A stretch of 64,000 nucleotides of DNA, from assembly GCF_900106555.1 (NCBI RefSeq), contig NZ_FNOE01000003.1, forward strand, positions 124,001 through 188,000. The letters are read 5' to 3'. Numbering within the stretch: the stretch's first letter is position 1; the number at the start of each line of letters is the position of its first letter. A program made the position numbers and the translations under genes. The DNA comes from Nitrosomonas oligotropha. GTDB taxonomy: Bacteria; Pseudomonadota; Gammaproteobacteria; Burkholderiales; Nitrosomonadaceae. The notes beneath the pieces are model-generated. The model saw only the letters and a list, made by a program, of their open reading frames with translations. It ran no database searches and was not told the origin of the DNA. Positions 45,390-56,387 of the stretch are shown piece after piece.

Positions 45390-45698
45390 TCAGTTTTCAA
45401 ACAGTTTCTGGAGTTCACCACTCTGATACATTTCGGTGACGATATCCGAGCCGCCGATAAACTCACCGTTGACATACAGCTGCGGAATGGTAGGCCAGTT
45501 TGAATAATCCTTGATACCTTGCCTGATTTCCGGATCCGCCAGTACATCCACAGCGTAAATATTATCAACACCACAAGCCTGCAGAATATTCACAGCATTC
45601 GCCGAGAACCCACATTGCGGCTGGTCTGGGGTGCCTTTCATGTAGAGTACGACCGGATGTGTGGTAATTTGTTGTTCGATTAAATCTTCAACATTCAT
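45390..45698 (-). CDS. grxD: Monothiol glutaredoxin, Grx4 family
   Basis: The protein binds or transfers [2Fe-2S] clusters with glutathione. In 102 residues it has the monothiol site CGFS ([13 protein letters not shown], about 23-34), [16 protein letters not shown] for glutathione binding, and the usual start. It follows prmC by 97 bases on the minus strand. Its partner glutathione is made by gshA-gshB elsewhere in the window. Confidence 0.95.
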   Translation of the reverse strand: MNVEDLIEQQITTHPVVLYMKGTPDQPQCGFSANAVNILQACGVDNIYAVDVLADPEIRQGIKDYSNWPTIPQLYVNGEFIGGSDIVTEMYQSGELQKLFEN

Positions 45699-45795
45699 AG
45701 TGTTAATTTCTCCAAAAAATCATTTCAAAAGTTTTATACAGAAACAAAAAGCCGCGTTCTCAATTACTACGCTAGCGCCCTACTGATAGCTTACA

Positions 45796-46626
45796 TCAAA
45801 AATTCAATTGACCGCCGCTTACCCGCATTATGCCAGCCAAATCCGGGTGGGAACAAATATTACTAAAATCCTTTTCCTGCAACAATTGCCTGCACGCAGC
45901 AGCTTGATCGTAACCATGTTCCAGCAGCAACCAGCCGCTGCTAACCAGGTGATCCGGTGTTTTATCGATGATACAGTGAATGCACGACAAACCGTTGTCA
46001 CCAGCGGATAATGCCATGGGCGGCTCAAAACGCAGATCGCCTTGTTGCAGATGCGGATCAGTGTCAGCCACATAAGGCGGATTGGATACGATCAGATCAA
46101 ATTCTTCCCCGGAAAGTTCATCGAACCAGCTGCCCGTAACGAAATTCAGATTATGCGTTTGCAGATTGCGCGCGTTCCATTGCGCAACCGCGATTGCAGC
46201 CGGTGACAAATCAACCGCAGTAACTTCGCATTGTGGACGATGTTTGGCGAGAGTAATCGCAATCGCACCGCTGCCCGTTCCCAGATCGAGTATCCTGCAA
46301 GACCGGCCGGATGGAATCAATTGCAACGCCAATTCAATCAGTAATTCAGTTTCGGGGCGCGGAATCAGAACCGCTTCGTTGACTTTAAAAGTCAGATCGT
46401 AAAAATCCCGCTCGCCGGTCAAATAAGCAACCGGCGCACCGTCAATCCGCCGCTGAACCAGATGTAAAAATGCTTCCAGTTGCTGCGCAGTCAGTATTCG
46501 ATCCGGGTAAGTCAGCAAGAATGTATGACCGGCATTGAGCACATGCTGCAACAACAAGCGCGCGTCGATCCGGTCGATATCGCGGCAAGCTGTTGCTAAC
46601 GCTTGAGAAATAGTGAGAGGTTGCAT
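45796..46626 (-). CDS. prmC: Peptide chain release factor N5-glutamine methyltransferase
   Basis: PrmC methylates the Gln of the GGQ motif in RF1 and RF2. The SAM-binding site ILDLGTGSGAIAITLA (about 116) and the NPPY motif (VSNPPYVAD, about 187) are intact. ATG at 46626 is preferred over the in-frame TTG at 46635; neither has a strong ribosome binding site. The gene directly follows prfA (34 bases), the substrate's gene, as in many proteobacteria. Confidence 0.95.
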   Translation of the reverse strand: MQPLTISQALATACRDIDRIDARLLLQHVLNAGHTFLLTYPDRILTAQQLEAFLHLVQRRIDGAPVAYLTGERDFYDLTFKVNEAVLIPRPETELLIELALQLIPSGRSCRILDLGTGSGAIAITLAKHRPQCEVTAVDLSPAAIAVAQWNARNLQTHNLNFVTGSWFDELSGEEFDLIVSNPPYVADTDPHLQQGDLRFEPPMALSAGDNGLSCIHCIIDKTPDHLVSSGWLLLEHGYDQAAACRQLLQEKDFSNICSHPDLAGIMRVSGGQLNF

Positions 46627-46660
46627 AATGTGCAATCAGGAAAATCAACCGTACGGCTGA

Positions 46661-47740
46661 TTATTCTTGCACGGAAGCGGCTAAGAGTTCTGCCTGATGC
46701 TCCGCCATTAACGCCGAACACAGTTCATCGATATCGCCATCCATGATCTGATCCATTTTATAGAGCGTCAGATTGATACGATGGTCGGTTATGCGTCCCT
46801 GGGGAAAGTTGTAAGTACGGATCCGTTCTGAGCGCTCGCCGCTGCCCACCAGTGATTTCCGGGTGGCGGCTTGCTCCGCATGCTGTTCGCGCATCTGTTT
46901 GGCATGGATACGCGCTGCCAGTACGCTCAACGCTTGTGCTTTATTTTTGTGTTGCGAGCGTCCATCCTGGCATTCCACTACAATGCCGGTTGGCAAGTGC
47001 GTAACGCGTACAGCCGAGTCGGTTTTGTTGATATGCTGGCCGCCAGCGCCGGAAGCGCGGAATGTATCGATACGTAATTCGGAAGGATTCAATACCACTT
47101 CGCTGACTTCATCTGCCTCGGGCATCACCGCCACGGTACAGGTGGAAGTGTGCACCCGCCCTTGCGTTTCAGTGACAGGTACGCGTTGCACGCGATGCCC
47201 GCCGGATTCAAATTTTAGACGGGAATAAGCGCCTTGACCGATGATTTTGGCAATGATCTCTTTGTAACCGCCGATATCCGACAGGCTTTGCGAAATGATT
47301 TCCACCTGCCAGCCGCGCCTTTCCGCAAAACGTGAATACATGCGGAACAAGTTTCCGGCAAACAGAGCGGACTCATCGCCGCCGGTTCCGGCACGGATTT
47401 CCAGAAAAATATTGCGTTCGTCATTGGGATCTTTCGGCAGCAGCTGTTTCTGTATTTCCGATTCCAGTTTTACCAGTTTCTCTTTACCGGTCTGTATCTC
47501 GGTTTCGGCAAAAGCGCGCATATCGAGATCGGCGTGCATTTCCCGCGCGGTTTGGATGTCACGTTCGCTTTGCTGATAAGCGCGGTAGAGTTCTACAATG
47601 GGAACGATTTCGGAGTGTTCGCGCGTCAATTTGCGGTAATTATCCAGATCGGATGTAGCGGATTCACTGCTCAGCAGATGGTTTAATTCTTCCAACCGCA
47701 CACTCAAGCGAGTGAGCCTGTCCGTGATGTTTTTGTTCAT
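46661..47740 (-). CDS. prfA: Peptide chain release factor 1
   Basis: RF1 recognises UAA and UAG stop codons and releases the nascent peptide. The 359-residue protein has the catalytic GGQ motif ([15 protein letters not shown], about 230-244) and an N-terminal helical domain. The anticodon-like tripeptide lies in the [13 protein letters not shown] region (PVT, RF1-type). hemA overlaps it by 4 bases at the start, so translation is coupled. Confidence 0.96.
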   Translation of the reverse strand: MNKNITDRLTRLSVRLEELNHLLSSESATSDLDNYRKLTREHSEIVPIVELYRAYQQSERDIQTAREMHADLDMRAFAETEIQTGKEKLVKLESEIQKQLLPKDPNDERNIFLEIRAGTGGDESALFAGNLFRMYSRFAERRGWQVEIISQSLSDIGGYKEIIAKIIGQGAYSRLKFESGGHRVQRVPVTETQGRVHTSTCTVAVMPEADEVSEVVLNPSELRIDTFRASGAGGQHINKTDSAVRVTHLPTGIVVECQDGRSQHKNKAQALSVLAARIHAKQMREQHAEQAATRKSLVGSGERSERIRTYNFPQGRITDHRINLTLYKMDQIMDGDIDELCSALMAEHQAELLAASVQE

Positions 47741-48990
47741 TGCGGGCGATGCAGCTGGTATAACCGATTAATCAGTTCGACTAATTCTTCACGTTCATCC
47801 GCCGCTGCATGATTCAGAATACTGGATGGCACATGCAGGAATTTATTGGTTAAGCCATTACTGAGCGCTTCGATGACTTTTTTCGGATCTTCACCTTTCT
47901 CGAGCAGCTTGTGCGCCCGTTCCAGTTCATGGCGGCGGTAACGTTCGCCCTGGTCACGCAACGCGCGAATGGTCGGCACCATTTCCCGTGTCGCCAGCCA
48001 GCGCATAAAATCAACGACGTTGGAGTCAATAATGGTTTCGGCCTGAGCGACTGCATTCTGGCGCGAATCCAGTCCTTCTTTGACGATCTCCGCCAAATCG
48101 TCGACGTAATAGAGAAATACGTCATCCAGTTCCGCCACTTCCGATTCCACATCGCGCGGCACAGCCAGATCGACGATAAAGATGGGGCGATGCTTGCGGA
48201 TCTTGATCGCACGCTCGACCATGCCTTTGCCTAGTATCGGCAACGGACTTGCGGTACACGTCACCACGATGTCATGCAACGCCAATTGTTCCGGCAATTC
48301 GCTGAGCGTAATTGCTTGTGCATTAAAACGTTCCGCCAGCGCTTCGGCACGCTCGGTGGTACGGTTCGCTACGGTTATTTTCTTGGGGTTACGCGCGGCA
48401 AAATGATTGGCGCACAGCTCGATCATTTCTCCGGCGCCGATAAACAACACACGCTGTTCACTGATATCGCCGAAAATCCGTTCGGCCAGGCGTGCCGCTG
48501 CGGCAGCCATCGATACCGAGCTGGTGCCGATTTCAGTCGATGTGCGCACTTCCTTAGCGACATAGAAGGTGCGCTGAAAGAGTTTATGCAGCAATAGGCC
48601 GAGGGTCCCGGCATGTTCCGCCGATTTCACCGCGCTTTTGAGCTGCCCCAATATTTGCGGTTCGCCCAACACCATCGAATCCAATCCACTGGCAACGCGG
48701 AAAGCATGTTTTACGGCGTGTTCGCGGGGAAATTTGTATAGATAGGGATCCAGTTCACGCGTCGGCAAATGATGAAAATCCGCCAGCCACGCCATGGCAT
48801 CTTCCGGTTTATCGGTGCAACAATAGACTTCCGTGCGATTACATGTGGATACAATGGCTGCTTCTTTAATCGGGTTGCGCCCGACCAGATCCCTCAGCGC
48901 GAGCTCCATCGTATTTTCAGGAAAAGTAACCTGCTCACGCACATCCAGTGGCGCAGTATTGTGATTAATACCGAAGGCGAATAACTGCAT
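47737..48990 (-). CDS. hemA: Glutamyl-tRNA reductase
   Basis: The first committed step of C5-pathway tetrapyrrole synthesis, from glutamyl-tRNA to glutamate-1-semialdehyde. Catalytic Cys is in [10 protein letters not shown] (about 50), the NADPH-binding motif in VLFIGAGEM (about 186) and the long C-terminal dimerisation helix ends the 417 residues. It begins the hemA-prfA-prmC cluster with a 4-base overlap to prfA. A TATAAT can be read about 50 bases upstream on the minus strand (near 49040). Heme demand is high in ammonia oxidisers because of multiheme cytochromes. Confidence 0.96.
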   Translation of the reverse strand: MQLFAFGINHNTAPLDVREQVTFPENTMELALRDLVGRNPIKEAAIVSTCNRTEVYCCTDKPEDAMAWLADFHHLPTRELDPYLYKFPREHAVKHAFRVASGLDSMVLGEPQILGQLKSAVKSAEHAGTLGLLLHKLFQRTFYVAKEVRTSTEIGTSSVSMAAAAARLAERIFGDISEQRVLFIGAGEMIELCANHFAARNPKKITVANRTTERAEALAERFNAQAITLSELPEQLALHDIVVTCTASPLPILGKGMVERAIKIRKHRPIFIVDLAVPRDVESEVAELDDVFLYYVDDLAEIVKEGLDSRQNAVAQAETIIDSNVVDFMRWLATREMVPTIRALRDQGERYRRHELERAHKLLEKGEDPKKVIEALSNGLTNKFLHVPSSILNHAAADEREELVELINRLYQLHRPQ

Positions 48991-49118
48991 GAAAAATAAT
49001 GTTAGCCAATGAAAGCAACAGGTAAGAAATAACTCGCGATTATAATATTAGGAGCTCTTAAATACTATCAATCAAAATAATTAATTTTACAATTCCGTAT
49101 TAACGCATACACTTCCCA

Positions 49119-49619
49119 TTAATGCCAGGGTGTAATGGGAATGATCGAAATGCTGTTTTTAGGCGATCCTTCAATAATCCGGTCGCTGTAAGTCAAATAA
49201 ACCAGCACATTCCGCTTCGCATCATAAAACCGGACCACCTGCAACGTTTTGAACAACAGCGATGTGCTTTTCTTGAAAACTTCTTTGCCATCTTCATGCC
49301 CGTTCTTTATTTTTTCCGGCAATGTAATCGGCCCGATCTGACGGCACGCGATCGAAGCATCCGAAGTATCCTCGGCAACACCGACCGCGCCGCCGACACC
49401 GCCGGTTTTTGCCCGGCTTAAATAACAGGTTGCACCGGGAATTTCGGGATCGTCAAATGCTTCAATGACGATTTTGTCATTCGCGCCCAATAATTTGAAC
49501 TTGGTTGAAACACTGCCGATTTGCTCCGCCATAGCGACGCTGGCGGCAAATGACAACAAGCTCAGCATCCCGATAAAATGTACCGCAATTCTTTTTTTAC
49601 TTTTGATCTGAAACCGCAT
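49119..49619 (-). CDS. creA: CreA family exported protein
   Basis: A 166-residue exported protein: signal peptide ([18 protein letters not shown]), then [27 protein letters not shown], and a Cys-containing [14 protein letters not shown], followed by [15 protein letters not shown]-like CreA signature (seen as [10 protein letters not shown]). The C-terminal [28 protein letters not shown] is typical. Function is unknown in E. coli too. The ATG at 49619 follows GGGAGAAG; the upstream frame to 49646 is not used. Confidence 0.85.
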   Translation of the reverse strand: MRFQIKSKKRIAVHFIGMLSLLSFAASVAMAEQIGSVSTKFKLLGANDKIVIEAFDDPEIPGATCYLSRAKTGGVGGAVGVAEDTSDASIACRQIGPITLPEKIKNGHEDGKEVFKKSTSLLFKTLQVVRFYDAKRNVLVYLTYSDRIIEGSPKNSISIIPITPWH

Positions 49620-49909
49620 TATCTTCTCCCGCAACCTTGGTATCACCCGTTTTTAGTTCGTACACATGGATCTTGATACACATTCCATAAAATCCGCTTC
49701 TGCTGTCAGCAGCATTAATTATTAGCCATTGAGTCTCAGGTTACAAGTTAGTTTCATTTCTGCGTTCGATTCTTGCGGTCAACTGCTGAGATTTCATATT
49801 ACACCGGATAGAACCGGTTTTTCGAAGTGAGGTGTTTATTGTGTTCGCTAAGTCGGCAATGATGTCCAAACACAACAAAGAGAATGGAAGGAAATTACCA
49901 GATTTATTC

Positions 49910-49986
49910 TGGTAGGCGCGATTGGACTCGAACCAACGACCCCCACCATGTCAAGGTGGTGCTCTAACCAGCTGAGCTACGCGCCT
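49910..49986 (-). tRNA. tRNA-Val (anticodon GAC)
   Basis: The minus strand folds as a full tRNA of 77 bases with an encoded CCA. The acceptor stem AGGCGCG pairs with CGCGCCT, the D arm is GCTCAGCTGGTTAGAGC, the anticodon loop is CTTGACATG with GAC at its centre, and the T arm carries GTTCGAGTC. It decodes GUC. It stands alone, with its own promoter-like upstream sequence; a small hairpin (ACCAGA/TCTGGT) begins at its 3' end and could terminate transcription. Confidence 0.97.
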
Positions 49987-50460
49987 GGGAAAAGCGGATT
50001 TTAACTGAAACCGTTAAACGCCACAAATGTAATTGTTCTAGCCATCTCTCAGAATACAATCTGCTCCATTCAAAGCATAAAAAATTCACCGTACAAAGAA
50101 TTCAAGCGATCAGCTCAATGTTTCCGGCATCCGGATGGTCTCCGTCTACCCTGCGTGTTCTCTTTTACTCTTAAAAACAATCCCTAACCGGCGCTTTGGT
50201 TGTTGGTTAAATAAACTGGCATCGCACGCCACATCCATGTGATTGCAAGCAACATTTCCACGCATTCCACGCTTAATTCAATCACACGGCTTGTTTATCA
50301 GTAAAACCAAACATCACTAATGTTCAAAACATGATTTTCAAGTATACTGCCCCGCTGCAAGAACGATCCAGAGAAGAAAAATTGATCTGGAAGCAATGCG
50401 TTAAAACGAGATTAAGATTTTATTAATAAATAATGGACTGGCATTTGCCAAGGAGAATTT
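49987..50460. other. Intergenic region between tRNA-Val and the His-rich protein gene
   Basis: 474 bases with no credible ORF. It contains the tRNA promoter on the minus strand and, near the end, GATCCAGAG...GATCTGG partial inverted symmetry around 50369-50392 and the GCCAAGGAG ribosome binding site for the next gene. A TATACT (50343-50348) may be part of a plus-strand promoter. Nothing else recognised. Confidence 0.5.
49998..50026 (-). promoter_or_regulatory. Putative sigma-70 promoter of tRNA-Val
   Basis: On the minus strand, TTGTGG and TAAAAT are separated by 17 bases, and the tRNA begins 11 bases past the -10 box. Spacing and position fit a sigma-70 promoter for the single tRNA. Confidence 0.5.
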
Positions 50461-50892
50461 ATGCATAAACTGTTACCAAGCATTTTTTTGTTTTTGATAC
50501 TTGCTTTACCTTTCAGCGTTTTTGCTCATGAGGGCGAGGACCACAGCCATGACGAGTCGGCATCGGAATTGGATGGAGGAAACGGATGGCGTCTAGTCCG
50601 GAAAGTCGAATTGGGCACTTCTGGAAAATTCGTTAATCTGGTACTCATCGATCACGCGGTCTACACAGATAAGACCATCTATAGCGCCGTCATCAATCGG
50701 CTTTGCAGTCCTTCCGATCAGTTCTGTAGAATCAGATTCTGGAGTGAAGAACGCTTTATACCTGAAACCGCCGCACTATCCGTGGAACAAAATAAACAAC
50801 TCCGCGCCGACTATCTCGTGAATAAAGTAGCCGGGATGCATCATTTACGCTGGTCTTGCACAGTTGACCCGGACAAGACCCATTGCTTCTAA
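50461..50892 (+). CDS. Exported His-rich protein, unknown function
   Basis: 143 residues with a signal peptide ending at VFA. The mature N terminus is HEGEDHSHDES, an acid- and histidine-rich tail typical of metal-binding periplasmic proteins. The body has Cys residues at CSPSDQFCRIRFW and RWSCTVDPDKTHCF that may form disulfides. AAGGAG precedes the ATG with good spacing. It converges on lpdA. Metal handling is inferred from the tail only; no family was recognised. Confidence 0.6.
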   Translation: MHKLLPSIFLFLILALPFSVFAHEGEDHSHDESASELDGGNGWRLVRKVELGTSGKFVNLVLIDHAVYTDKTIYSAVINRLCSPSDQFCRIRFWSEERFIPETAALSVEQNKQLRADYLVNKVAGMHHLRWSCTVDPDKTHCF

Positions 50893-50964
50893 TAGTTGAT
50901 TCCGCTACTGATCGCAACAATCCTGGATAAGAGTGCCGTGATTCGAGAATTACAAACCGTAATT

Positions 50965-52425
50965 CTAAATATGCAACGCACGCTTATCCACGCCAAGTGC
51001 AGCCTCATGGAATACTTCCGATAACGACGGATGCGCATGGACTATGCAGGCAATATCCTCACTGCTGGCGGAAAATTTCATCGCCATTACCGCTTCTGAA
51101 ATGAGTTCCGACACGTGCGGGCCGATCATGTGAACACCCAACACACGATCGGTTTTCTCGTCCGCTAACACTTTGATAAAACCGCTTATTTCACCCATGG
51201 CTCTTGCACGTCCGTTAGCAATAAAGGGAAACTGGCCTGCTTTATAGGCGATACCGGCTGCCCTTAATTCCTGCTCGTTTTTCCCCACCCAGGCAATTTC
51301 AGGTGCTGTATAAATAACCCACGGCACCGTATTGAAATCCACTGTTTCAAGCTCGTCGGTTTGTCCTTTTTCCACATGCTGAATCATTTCGGCAACGGCT
51401 ACTCCTTCTTCCGAAGCTTTGTGCGCCAGCATCGGCCCACGCACCACGTCACCCACGGCATACACATTAGCTAAATTGGTACGGCAGTATTGATCAACCA
51501 CAACAAATCCGCGCTCATCCACCTGCAAACCGTTTTCCTGAACACCCAATCCCGCAGTGTTCGGAATGCGGCCGATGGCCACGATCAACTTGTCGACTTC
51601 CAGAATCTGTTCCTGATTATTTGAATCGCTATAACCGACCGTGACAGTATCACCGGTTACTTTGACCGATTTGATATTGACGCCGGTATTGATTTGCAAA
51701 CCCGTTTCTTTGGCAAAAATACTTTTCGCTTCCTTGGCGATCTGCTCGTCCGCCGCCATCAAAAAGCCGGGCATTGCTTCGAGAATCGTGACTTCCGCAC
51801 CCAGTCTGCGCCACACGCTGCCCATTTCAAGACCGATCACCCCTGCACCGATGACACCCAACCGCTTGGGTACTTCCGTTAATGCCAAGGCACCGGCATT
51901 ATCCAGGATCATGACATTATCCACTTCGGCAAAAGGCAATGGGCGCGGAACCGATCCGGTTGCGACGATCACATGTTTGGCCTGAATTGTCTCGGCAGTA
52001 CCGTTATCGTCCACTTTGATCTGCCAGGTATTGGCGGATGCGTCCCGTTTAAGCAAGGTTCCGCGGCCATGCATCGACTTCACTTTGTTCTTCTTGAACA
52101 ACGAAGCAATACCGGTGGTAAACATAGTCACAATCTTGTCCTTACGCGCAATCATGACCGGAACATCGACGGATACATTTTCCGCCGTGATACCGTGCGC
52201 GGACACTTTGTGCTGAATCTGGAAATAATTCTCCGAGGATTCCAATAACGCCTTGGATGGAATACAACCGACGTTTAAACAAGTACCGCCAAGACTGGCT
52301 TTGCCTTTGGGATTTTTCCATTCGTCGATACACACGGTATTCAAACCGAGTTGCGCGCAGCGAATCGCCGCCACATAACCGCCTGGACCGGCACCGATAA
52401 CTGCTACATCAAATGTTTCTGACAT
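50965..52425 (-). CDS. lpdA: Dihydrolipoyl dehydrogenase (E3)
   Basis: The flavoprotein E3 of 2-oxoacid dehydrogenase complexes and the glycine cleavage system. FAD-binding [17 protein letters not shown], redox disulfide [13 protein letters not shown] (about 48-60), NAD-binding [15 protein letters not shown] and the C-terminal [13 protein letters not shown] catalytic His-Glu pair are all intact in 486 residues. No E1/E2 genes are adjacent, so it may serve several complexes. A small AT-rich inverted repeat (AGAATTAC/GTAATTCT, 50946-50966) overlaps its stop. Confidence 0.96.
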   Translation of the reverse strand: MSETFDVAVIGAGPGGYVAAIRCAQLGLNTVCIDEWKNPKGKASLGGTCLNVGCIPSKALLESSENYFQIQHKVSAHGITAENVSVDVPVMIARKDKIVTMFTTGIASLFKKNKVKSMHGRGTLLKRDASANTWQIKVDDNGTAETIQAKHVIVATGSVPRPLPFAEVDNVMILDNAGALALTEVPKRLGVIGAGVIGLEMGSVWRRLGAEVTILEAMPGFLMAADEQIAKEAKSIFAKETGLQINTGVNIKSVKVTGDTVTVGYSDSNNQEQILEVDKLIVAIGRIPNTAGLGVQENGLQVDERGFVVVDQYCRTNLANVYAVGDVVRGPMLAHKASEEGVAVAEMIQHVEKGQTDELETVDFNTVPWVIYTAPEIAWVGKNEQELRAAGIAYKAGQFPFIANGRARAMGEISGFIKVLADEKTDRVLGVHMIGPHVSELISEAVMAMKFSASSEDIACIVHAHPSLSEVFHEAALGVDKRALHI

Positions 52426-52517
52426 GATTAAACCTTATGGGAAGATCGTAATGAGGGAGTAATTTTAAAGTAAAACAAAATGACTGTTGATGATTTGTTT
52501 TGGCTGACAGGCTTAAC

Positions 52518-53570
52518 TTATTGCAGTGGCAGATCCCCGCTTTCACAGCCAATGCCGCTGATTTCACGAACTGCCTGCACGTAATCGCCATTTTCGCGCA
52601 GTTTCGTCAGTGAACCGGAATGATTTCTGGCATGCATGCGCGCCAAGCGGGAGAGACTGGTCGCTGTCATCTCCCATTGTAGGCCATTTAAAATCTCATC
52701 CGCACCGGCGGAATTATTGCACACCAGTATCATGTCGCAACCTGCCGCCAGTGCCGCTTGCGCGCGTGACAACATCGATTCGAGAAATTCTCCGGCGCCG
52801 CGCATCGTCAAGTCGTCACTGAAAATGCACCCCTCAAATTGCAGCTGCTCGCGCAAAATTTTCTGCAGCCAGAGGGTGGAAAAACCGGCCGGTCTCGCAT
52901 CCACCGCCGGGTAAATGACATGCGCCGGCATTATCCCGGCCAATCCAAAATCGATCATCTGCTGGAAAGGAATCAGATCATTCATTTCGATATCGATGTA
53001 GCTGCGCTGATCGATGGATATTTGCAGATGGGAATCGGCTTGAATATAGCCATGACCCGGAAAATGCTTGCCTACCGCAAGCATGCCGCCTTTTTTCAAT
53101 CCGAGCATCAATTGATGCGCCAGATCGGACACGGCATGCGGATCCTGATGAAAAGCGCGATCACCGATCACACCGCTTTGTCCGTGATCGATGTCCAACA
53201 CCGGCGTAAAACTGAAATCGACATCACAGGCATTTAACTCAGCCGCCAATACATAGCCGGTCTGTCTGGCGAGATGACGCGCGCGCGCAGGCTGTTTATC
53301 CCAGATTTTTCCCAGCTCACGCATCGCGGGTATGCGCGTAAAATCTTCCCGGAAACGTTGCACGCGGCCGCCTTCATGATCGACGGCAATCAATAGGTGC
53401 GGGCTGCGTAACGCATGAATTTGCCGCGTCAATTCAGTCAATTGACGGTGATTGTCATAATTGCGTGTAAAAAGAATCACACCGCCGGTGAGCGGGTGCA
53501 GCAGCCTGCGCTTATCGTCCTCGGTCAGATGCGTACCGGCGATATCGAGCATCACGGGACCCAGCGGCAC
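52518..53570 (-). CDS. nagZ: Beta-N-acetylhexosaminidase NagZ
   Basis: A cytoplasmic family 3 glycosidase that removes GlcNAc from anhydromuropeptides in murein recycling. The catalytic loop [14 protein letters not shown] (about 170-183) with its His/Asp general acid pair is intact. The start is the GTG at 53570, 2 bases after the acpS stop; the frame is open upstream inside acpS. An ATG six codons downstream (53552) is an alternative start. Product about 350 residues. It is the last gene of a long minus-strand cluster beginning at rpoE. Confidence 0.94.
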   Translation of the reverse strand: MPLGPVMLDIAGTHLTEDDKRRLLHPLTGGVILFTRNYDNHRQLTELTRQIHALRSPHLLIAVDHEGGRVQRFREDFTRIPAMRELGKIWDKQPARARHLARQTGYVLAAELNACDVDFSFTPVLDIDHGQSGVIGDRAFHQDPHAVSDLAHQLMLGLKKGGMLAVGKHFPGHGYIQADSHLQISIDQRSYIDIEMNDLIPFQQMIDFGLAGIMPAHVIYPAVDARPAGFSTLWLQKILREQLQFEGCIFSDDLTMRGAGEFLESMLSRAQAALAAGCDMILVCNNSAGADEILNGLQWEMTATSLSRLARMHARNHSGSLTKLRENGDYVQAVREISGIGCESGDLPLQ

Positions 53571-53572
53571 GA

Positions 53573-53950
53573 TTATCTTTCCAGCACGACAAAGGCGCAC
53601 ACCATATTGATCTCATCGCTGATGGAAAGATGGTGCTGCGTAATACCTTTATCGTTAATGAGTTGATCTAGCTCGGGATGAAACTGAAAAAAAGGCTTAC
53701 CTAGATCGTCATGAGTAATCGTGATATAGGTGAAATTCACCGGATGGCGCAATCCCGTACCTATCGCTTTAGACAATGCTTCCTTGGCGGCAAAACGTCC
53801 GGCCAGATACAGTACCGGCTTGCTGCTCGAATGGTATTCCTGCCATTCGCTATCAGTTAAGATGCGCCGCGCAAAGCGCTCGCCATGACGCTCCAGCGAT
53901 TGCGCGATACGCGCCGATTCGACAATATCGGTGCCAATACCGTAGATCAT
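53573..53950 (-). CDS. acpS: Holo-[acyl-carrier-protein] synthase
   Basis: Transfers 4'-phosphopantetheine from CoA to acyl carrier protein. The 125-residue trimeric type shows [12 protein letters not shown] (metal-binding Asp, about 5-16) and the signature [17 protein letters not shown] (about 51-67), both intact. It overlaps pdxJ by 4 bases and is followed by nagZ after 2 bases, a tight translationally coupled set. Confidence 0.95.
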   Translation of the reverse strand: MIYGIGTDIVESARIAQSLERHGERFARRILTDSEWQEYHSSSKPVLYLAGRFAAKEALSKAIGTGLRHPVNFTYITITHDDLGKPFFQFHPELDQLINDKGITQHHLSISDEINMVCAFVVLER

Positions 53951-54675
53951 CCACGCGCCTCAAGCATCAATTGTTTCATTTCCTGCACGGCCTGCTTAAA
54001 ACCGACAAAAATCGCCCGCGCGACAATCGCGTGACCAATATTCAATTCGGAAATCTCGGGAATAGCGGCGATGGTTTGCACATTGTCATAATGCAAACCG
54101 TGTCCGGCATTGACTTTCAGACCAAGATCGATACCCAGCGCAACCGCTTTCTGGATGGCGGCAAATTGTTCTGCTTGCGCTTGTGGTGTATGCGCATCGG
54201 CAAAACCGCCGGTATGAATTTCGATAACCGGCGCGCCCGCGCGTGCAGCCGCATCAATTTGCAGCGGATCGGCATTGATGAACAACGAAACCCGTATCCC
54301 CGCTTGCGCCAGTTTCTGGCATGCGCGCTGAACTTGCTCAAAATGCTTGACCACATCGAGCCCGCCTTCGGTCGTCAACTCTTCACGCCGCTCCGGCACC
54401 AGGCAAATGTCGTGCGGCTTAATGCGCAATGCGATCCCGATCATCTCATCGGTCACCGCGCTTTCCAGATTCATCCGGGTTGTCAGCCGGTCACGCAAGA
54501 TTTCAACATCGCGATCCTGTATGTGACGGCGATCTTCGCGTAAATGTAGCGTAATCGCGTCCGCTCCGGCGGATTCCGCTATCAATGCCGCTTCGATCGG
54601 ATCCGGATAGTTTGTGCCGCGCGCCTGCCGTAATGTCGCCACATGATCAATATTGACGCCTAATTCAATCTTCAT
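53947..54675 (-). CDS. pdxJ: Pyridoxine 5'-phosphate synthase
   Basis: Condenses 3-amino-2-oxopropyl phosphate and deoxyxylulose phosphate into pyridoxine phosphate. The TIM-barrel protein begins [17 protein letters not shown], with the catalytic His, and has [12 protein letters not shown] and [13 protein letters not shown]-like phosphate-binding sequence (seen as [12 protein letters not shown]). Length of 242 is normal. It lies directly after era (42 bases); recO, which commonly sits between them in related genomes, is missing. Confidence 0.95.
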   Translation of the reverse strand: MKIELGVNIDHVATLRQARGTNYPDPIEAALIAESAGADAITLHLREDRRHIQDRDVEILRDRLTTRMNLESAVTDEMIGIALRIKPHDICLVPERREELTTEGGLDVVKHFEQVQRACQKLAQAGIRVSLFINADPLQIDAAARAGAPVIEIHTGGFADAHTPQAQAEQFAAIQKAVALGIDLGLKVNAGHGLHYDNVQTIAAIPEISELNIGHAIVARAIFVGFKQAVQEMKQLMLEARG

Positions 54676-54717
54676 TGCAATTTTCCAAGAAGCTCGTTAG
54701 TGAAAACTTCTAACACA

Positions 54718-55611
54718 TTATTCGTAACCAAGATTTCTTAACACACTTTCGCTATCAGCCCAACCGCTCTTCACTTTCACCCACACTTCCAAATAGACCT
54801 TTTCACCCAGCAGCAATTCCATATCTTTACGCGCTTGAGTAGCTATTTGCTTCAGCTTTTCACCTTTCTTGCCGATGATAATCGCTTTCTGGTTCGGTTT
54901 CTCAACCAAAATGGTGGCATAAATCTTGTGTACCCCGTCTTCCTGCTTGAATTGATCAACCACGACACTGGTCGAATAGGGGATTTCGTCGCCCACCAAG
55001 CGGAATAATTTCTCCCGGATAAATTCTCCCGCAATGAAACGCTCACTGCGATCCGTCACTTCATCTTCGCCGTACAAAGGCGGATTCTCAGGTAAATACT
55101 GACGGATGGTGGTGAGGAGCTCCGGTAATTGGATTTTATGCATGGCGCTGACTGGTATAACGTCGGCGAATTTAAAAGCACTACCGACTTCCTTTAAAAA
55201 CGGCAGCAACCGGTTTTTGTCAGCCAACCTATCAATTTTATTGATCACCAAAATAACCGGAACATGCTCAGGAAGAATTTTAAGCGCCGCAAGATCGCGC
55301 TGATCAAACCGTAGCGCCTCGATGACAAACAAAATAACGTCGACATCCTGCACGCTTTGCGTAACTACCCGGTTCATCGCCGTGTTTAAACGGTTGATAA
55401 ATTGCGTCTGGAAGCCGGGTGTATCTACGAAAACGTATTGCGTTTGCTGATCCGTCAAAATACCATTGATGCGGAAACGAGTCGTTTGGGCTTTTCGGGA
55501 AGTAATGCTGATTTTTTGTTGCAGCAGCTTATTCAGTAATGTTGATTTACCCACATTGGGACGGCCGATAATGGCGATGTAGCCGGTGCGGAAATGGGTT
55601 GCGACAGTCAT
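54718..55611 (-). CDS. era: GTPase Era
   Basis: An essential GTPase that binds 16S rRNA during 30S maturation. G1 is [10 protein letters not shown] (about 15), G3 is VDTPGFQ, G4 is VINKIDRL, and the C-terminal KH domain carries the [15 protein letters not shown] loop (about 250-265). The length of 297 is typical. It follows rnc in the same direction. Confidence 0.96.
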   Translation of the reverse strand: MTVATHFRTGYIAIIGRPNVGKSTLLNKLLQQKISITSRKAQTTRFRINGILTDQQTQYVFVDTPGFQTQFINRLNTAMNRVVTQSVQDVDVILFVIEALRFDQRDLAALKILPEHVPVILVINKIDRLADKNRLLPFLKEVGSAFKFADVIPVSAMHKIQLPELLTTIRQYLPENPPLYGEDEVTDRSERFIAGEFIREKLFRLVGDEIPYSTSVVVDQFKQEDGVHKIYATILVEKPNQKAIIIGKKGEKLKQIATQARKDMELLLGEKVYLEVWVKVKSGWADSESVLRNLGYE

Positions 55612-55658
55612 GCTAAAAAATCTTGGTTTGTCATATGGTGTTATCAGGAATAATCACA

Positions 55659-56387
55659 TTAAGGATACGCATGATGCAAGCAAATTTCGTCATAAGCCAG
55701 CTTCGCCGCTGCCTGCTCTGCACCGCGCCGACTGGTGCCTTCGCCCGAAGTCCGGATATCGAATGCCGGTATCACGCAATCCACTTGAAATTTCTGCTTA
55801 TGCGCTTTACCGCTGGTGGTAACCACCACATACTCCGGCAGCGCCAGTTTCTGACTTTGTAAAAATTCCTGCAATAAAGTTTTCGGATCCTTGCCTTGCG
55901 TTTTAAAATCGATATCCTGCATCAAGGGCAAATAGAGCGCTTTAATGACATCTTCCGCCTGTGCGTAATTACTGTCCACATAGATGGCACCCAATACCGC
56001 TTCCAGGGCATCAGCCAGAATCGACGGGCGGTGGCAGCCGCCACTCCTGAGCTCACCTTCACCCAATCTTATCAGTTGATCGATCTGCAAGTTCAGCGCC
56101 ATGCCGGAGAGCGCTTTTTGATTGACGAAATTGGCGCGCAATCGAGACAAATGGCCCTCCGGAAGTTCCGGGAATTGTGTATAAATCAATCCGGCGATCG
56201 CGCAATTCAGGACCGCATCGCCAAGAAACTCAAGCCGTTCATTATGCGCTGCGCTATGGCTTCGATGCGTCAATGCTTCCTGTAGCAACTGGGGGCGTGT
56301 AAATGTATACCCCAGGCGTTTACAAAACTGCTCGAACAACAAGGGATGATTACTGGGTAGCATTGAACACGATATTTCCGTTATCAC
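55659..56387 (-). CDS. rnc: Ribonuclease III
   Basis: Cleaves double-stranded RNA in rRNA and mRNA processing. The signature ERLEFLGDAVL (about 49-59) with catalytic Glu/Asp, the second acidic pair DALEAVLGAIYVD and a C-terminal dsRNA-binding domain (DPKTLLQEFLQSQ to RRGAEQAAAKLA) are present in 242 residues. The GTG at 56387 overlaps the stop of the DUF4845 gene (GTGA) and suggests coupling; the ATG at 56363 is an alternative start. Confidence 0.95.
   Translation of the reverse strand: MITEISCSMLPSNHPLLFEQFCKRLGYTFTRPQLLQEALTHRSHSAAHNERLEFLGDAVLNCAIAGLIYTQFPELPEGHLSRLRANFVNQKALSGMALNLQIDQLIRLGEGELRSGGCHRPSILADALEAVLGAIYVDSNYAQAEDVIKALYLPLMQDIDFKTQGKDPKTLLQEFLQSQKLALPEYVVVTTSGKAHKQKFQVDCVIPAFDIRTSGEGTSRRGAEQAAAKLAYDEICLHHAYP

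Noticed and set aside
49803-49822. ACCGG/CCGGT hairpin followed by TTTTT on the plus strand
   Set aside because: It looks like a terminator, but no plus-strand gene precedes it; stem is only 5 bp, so it may be chance.
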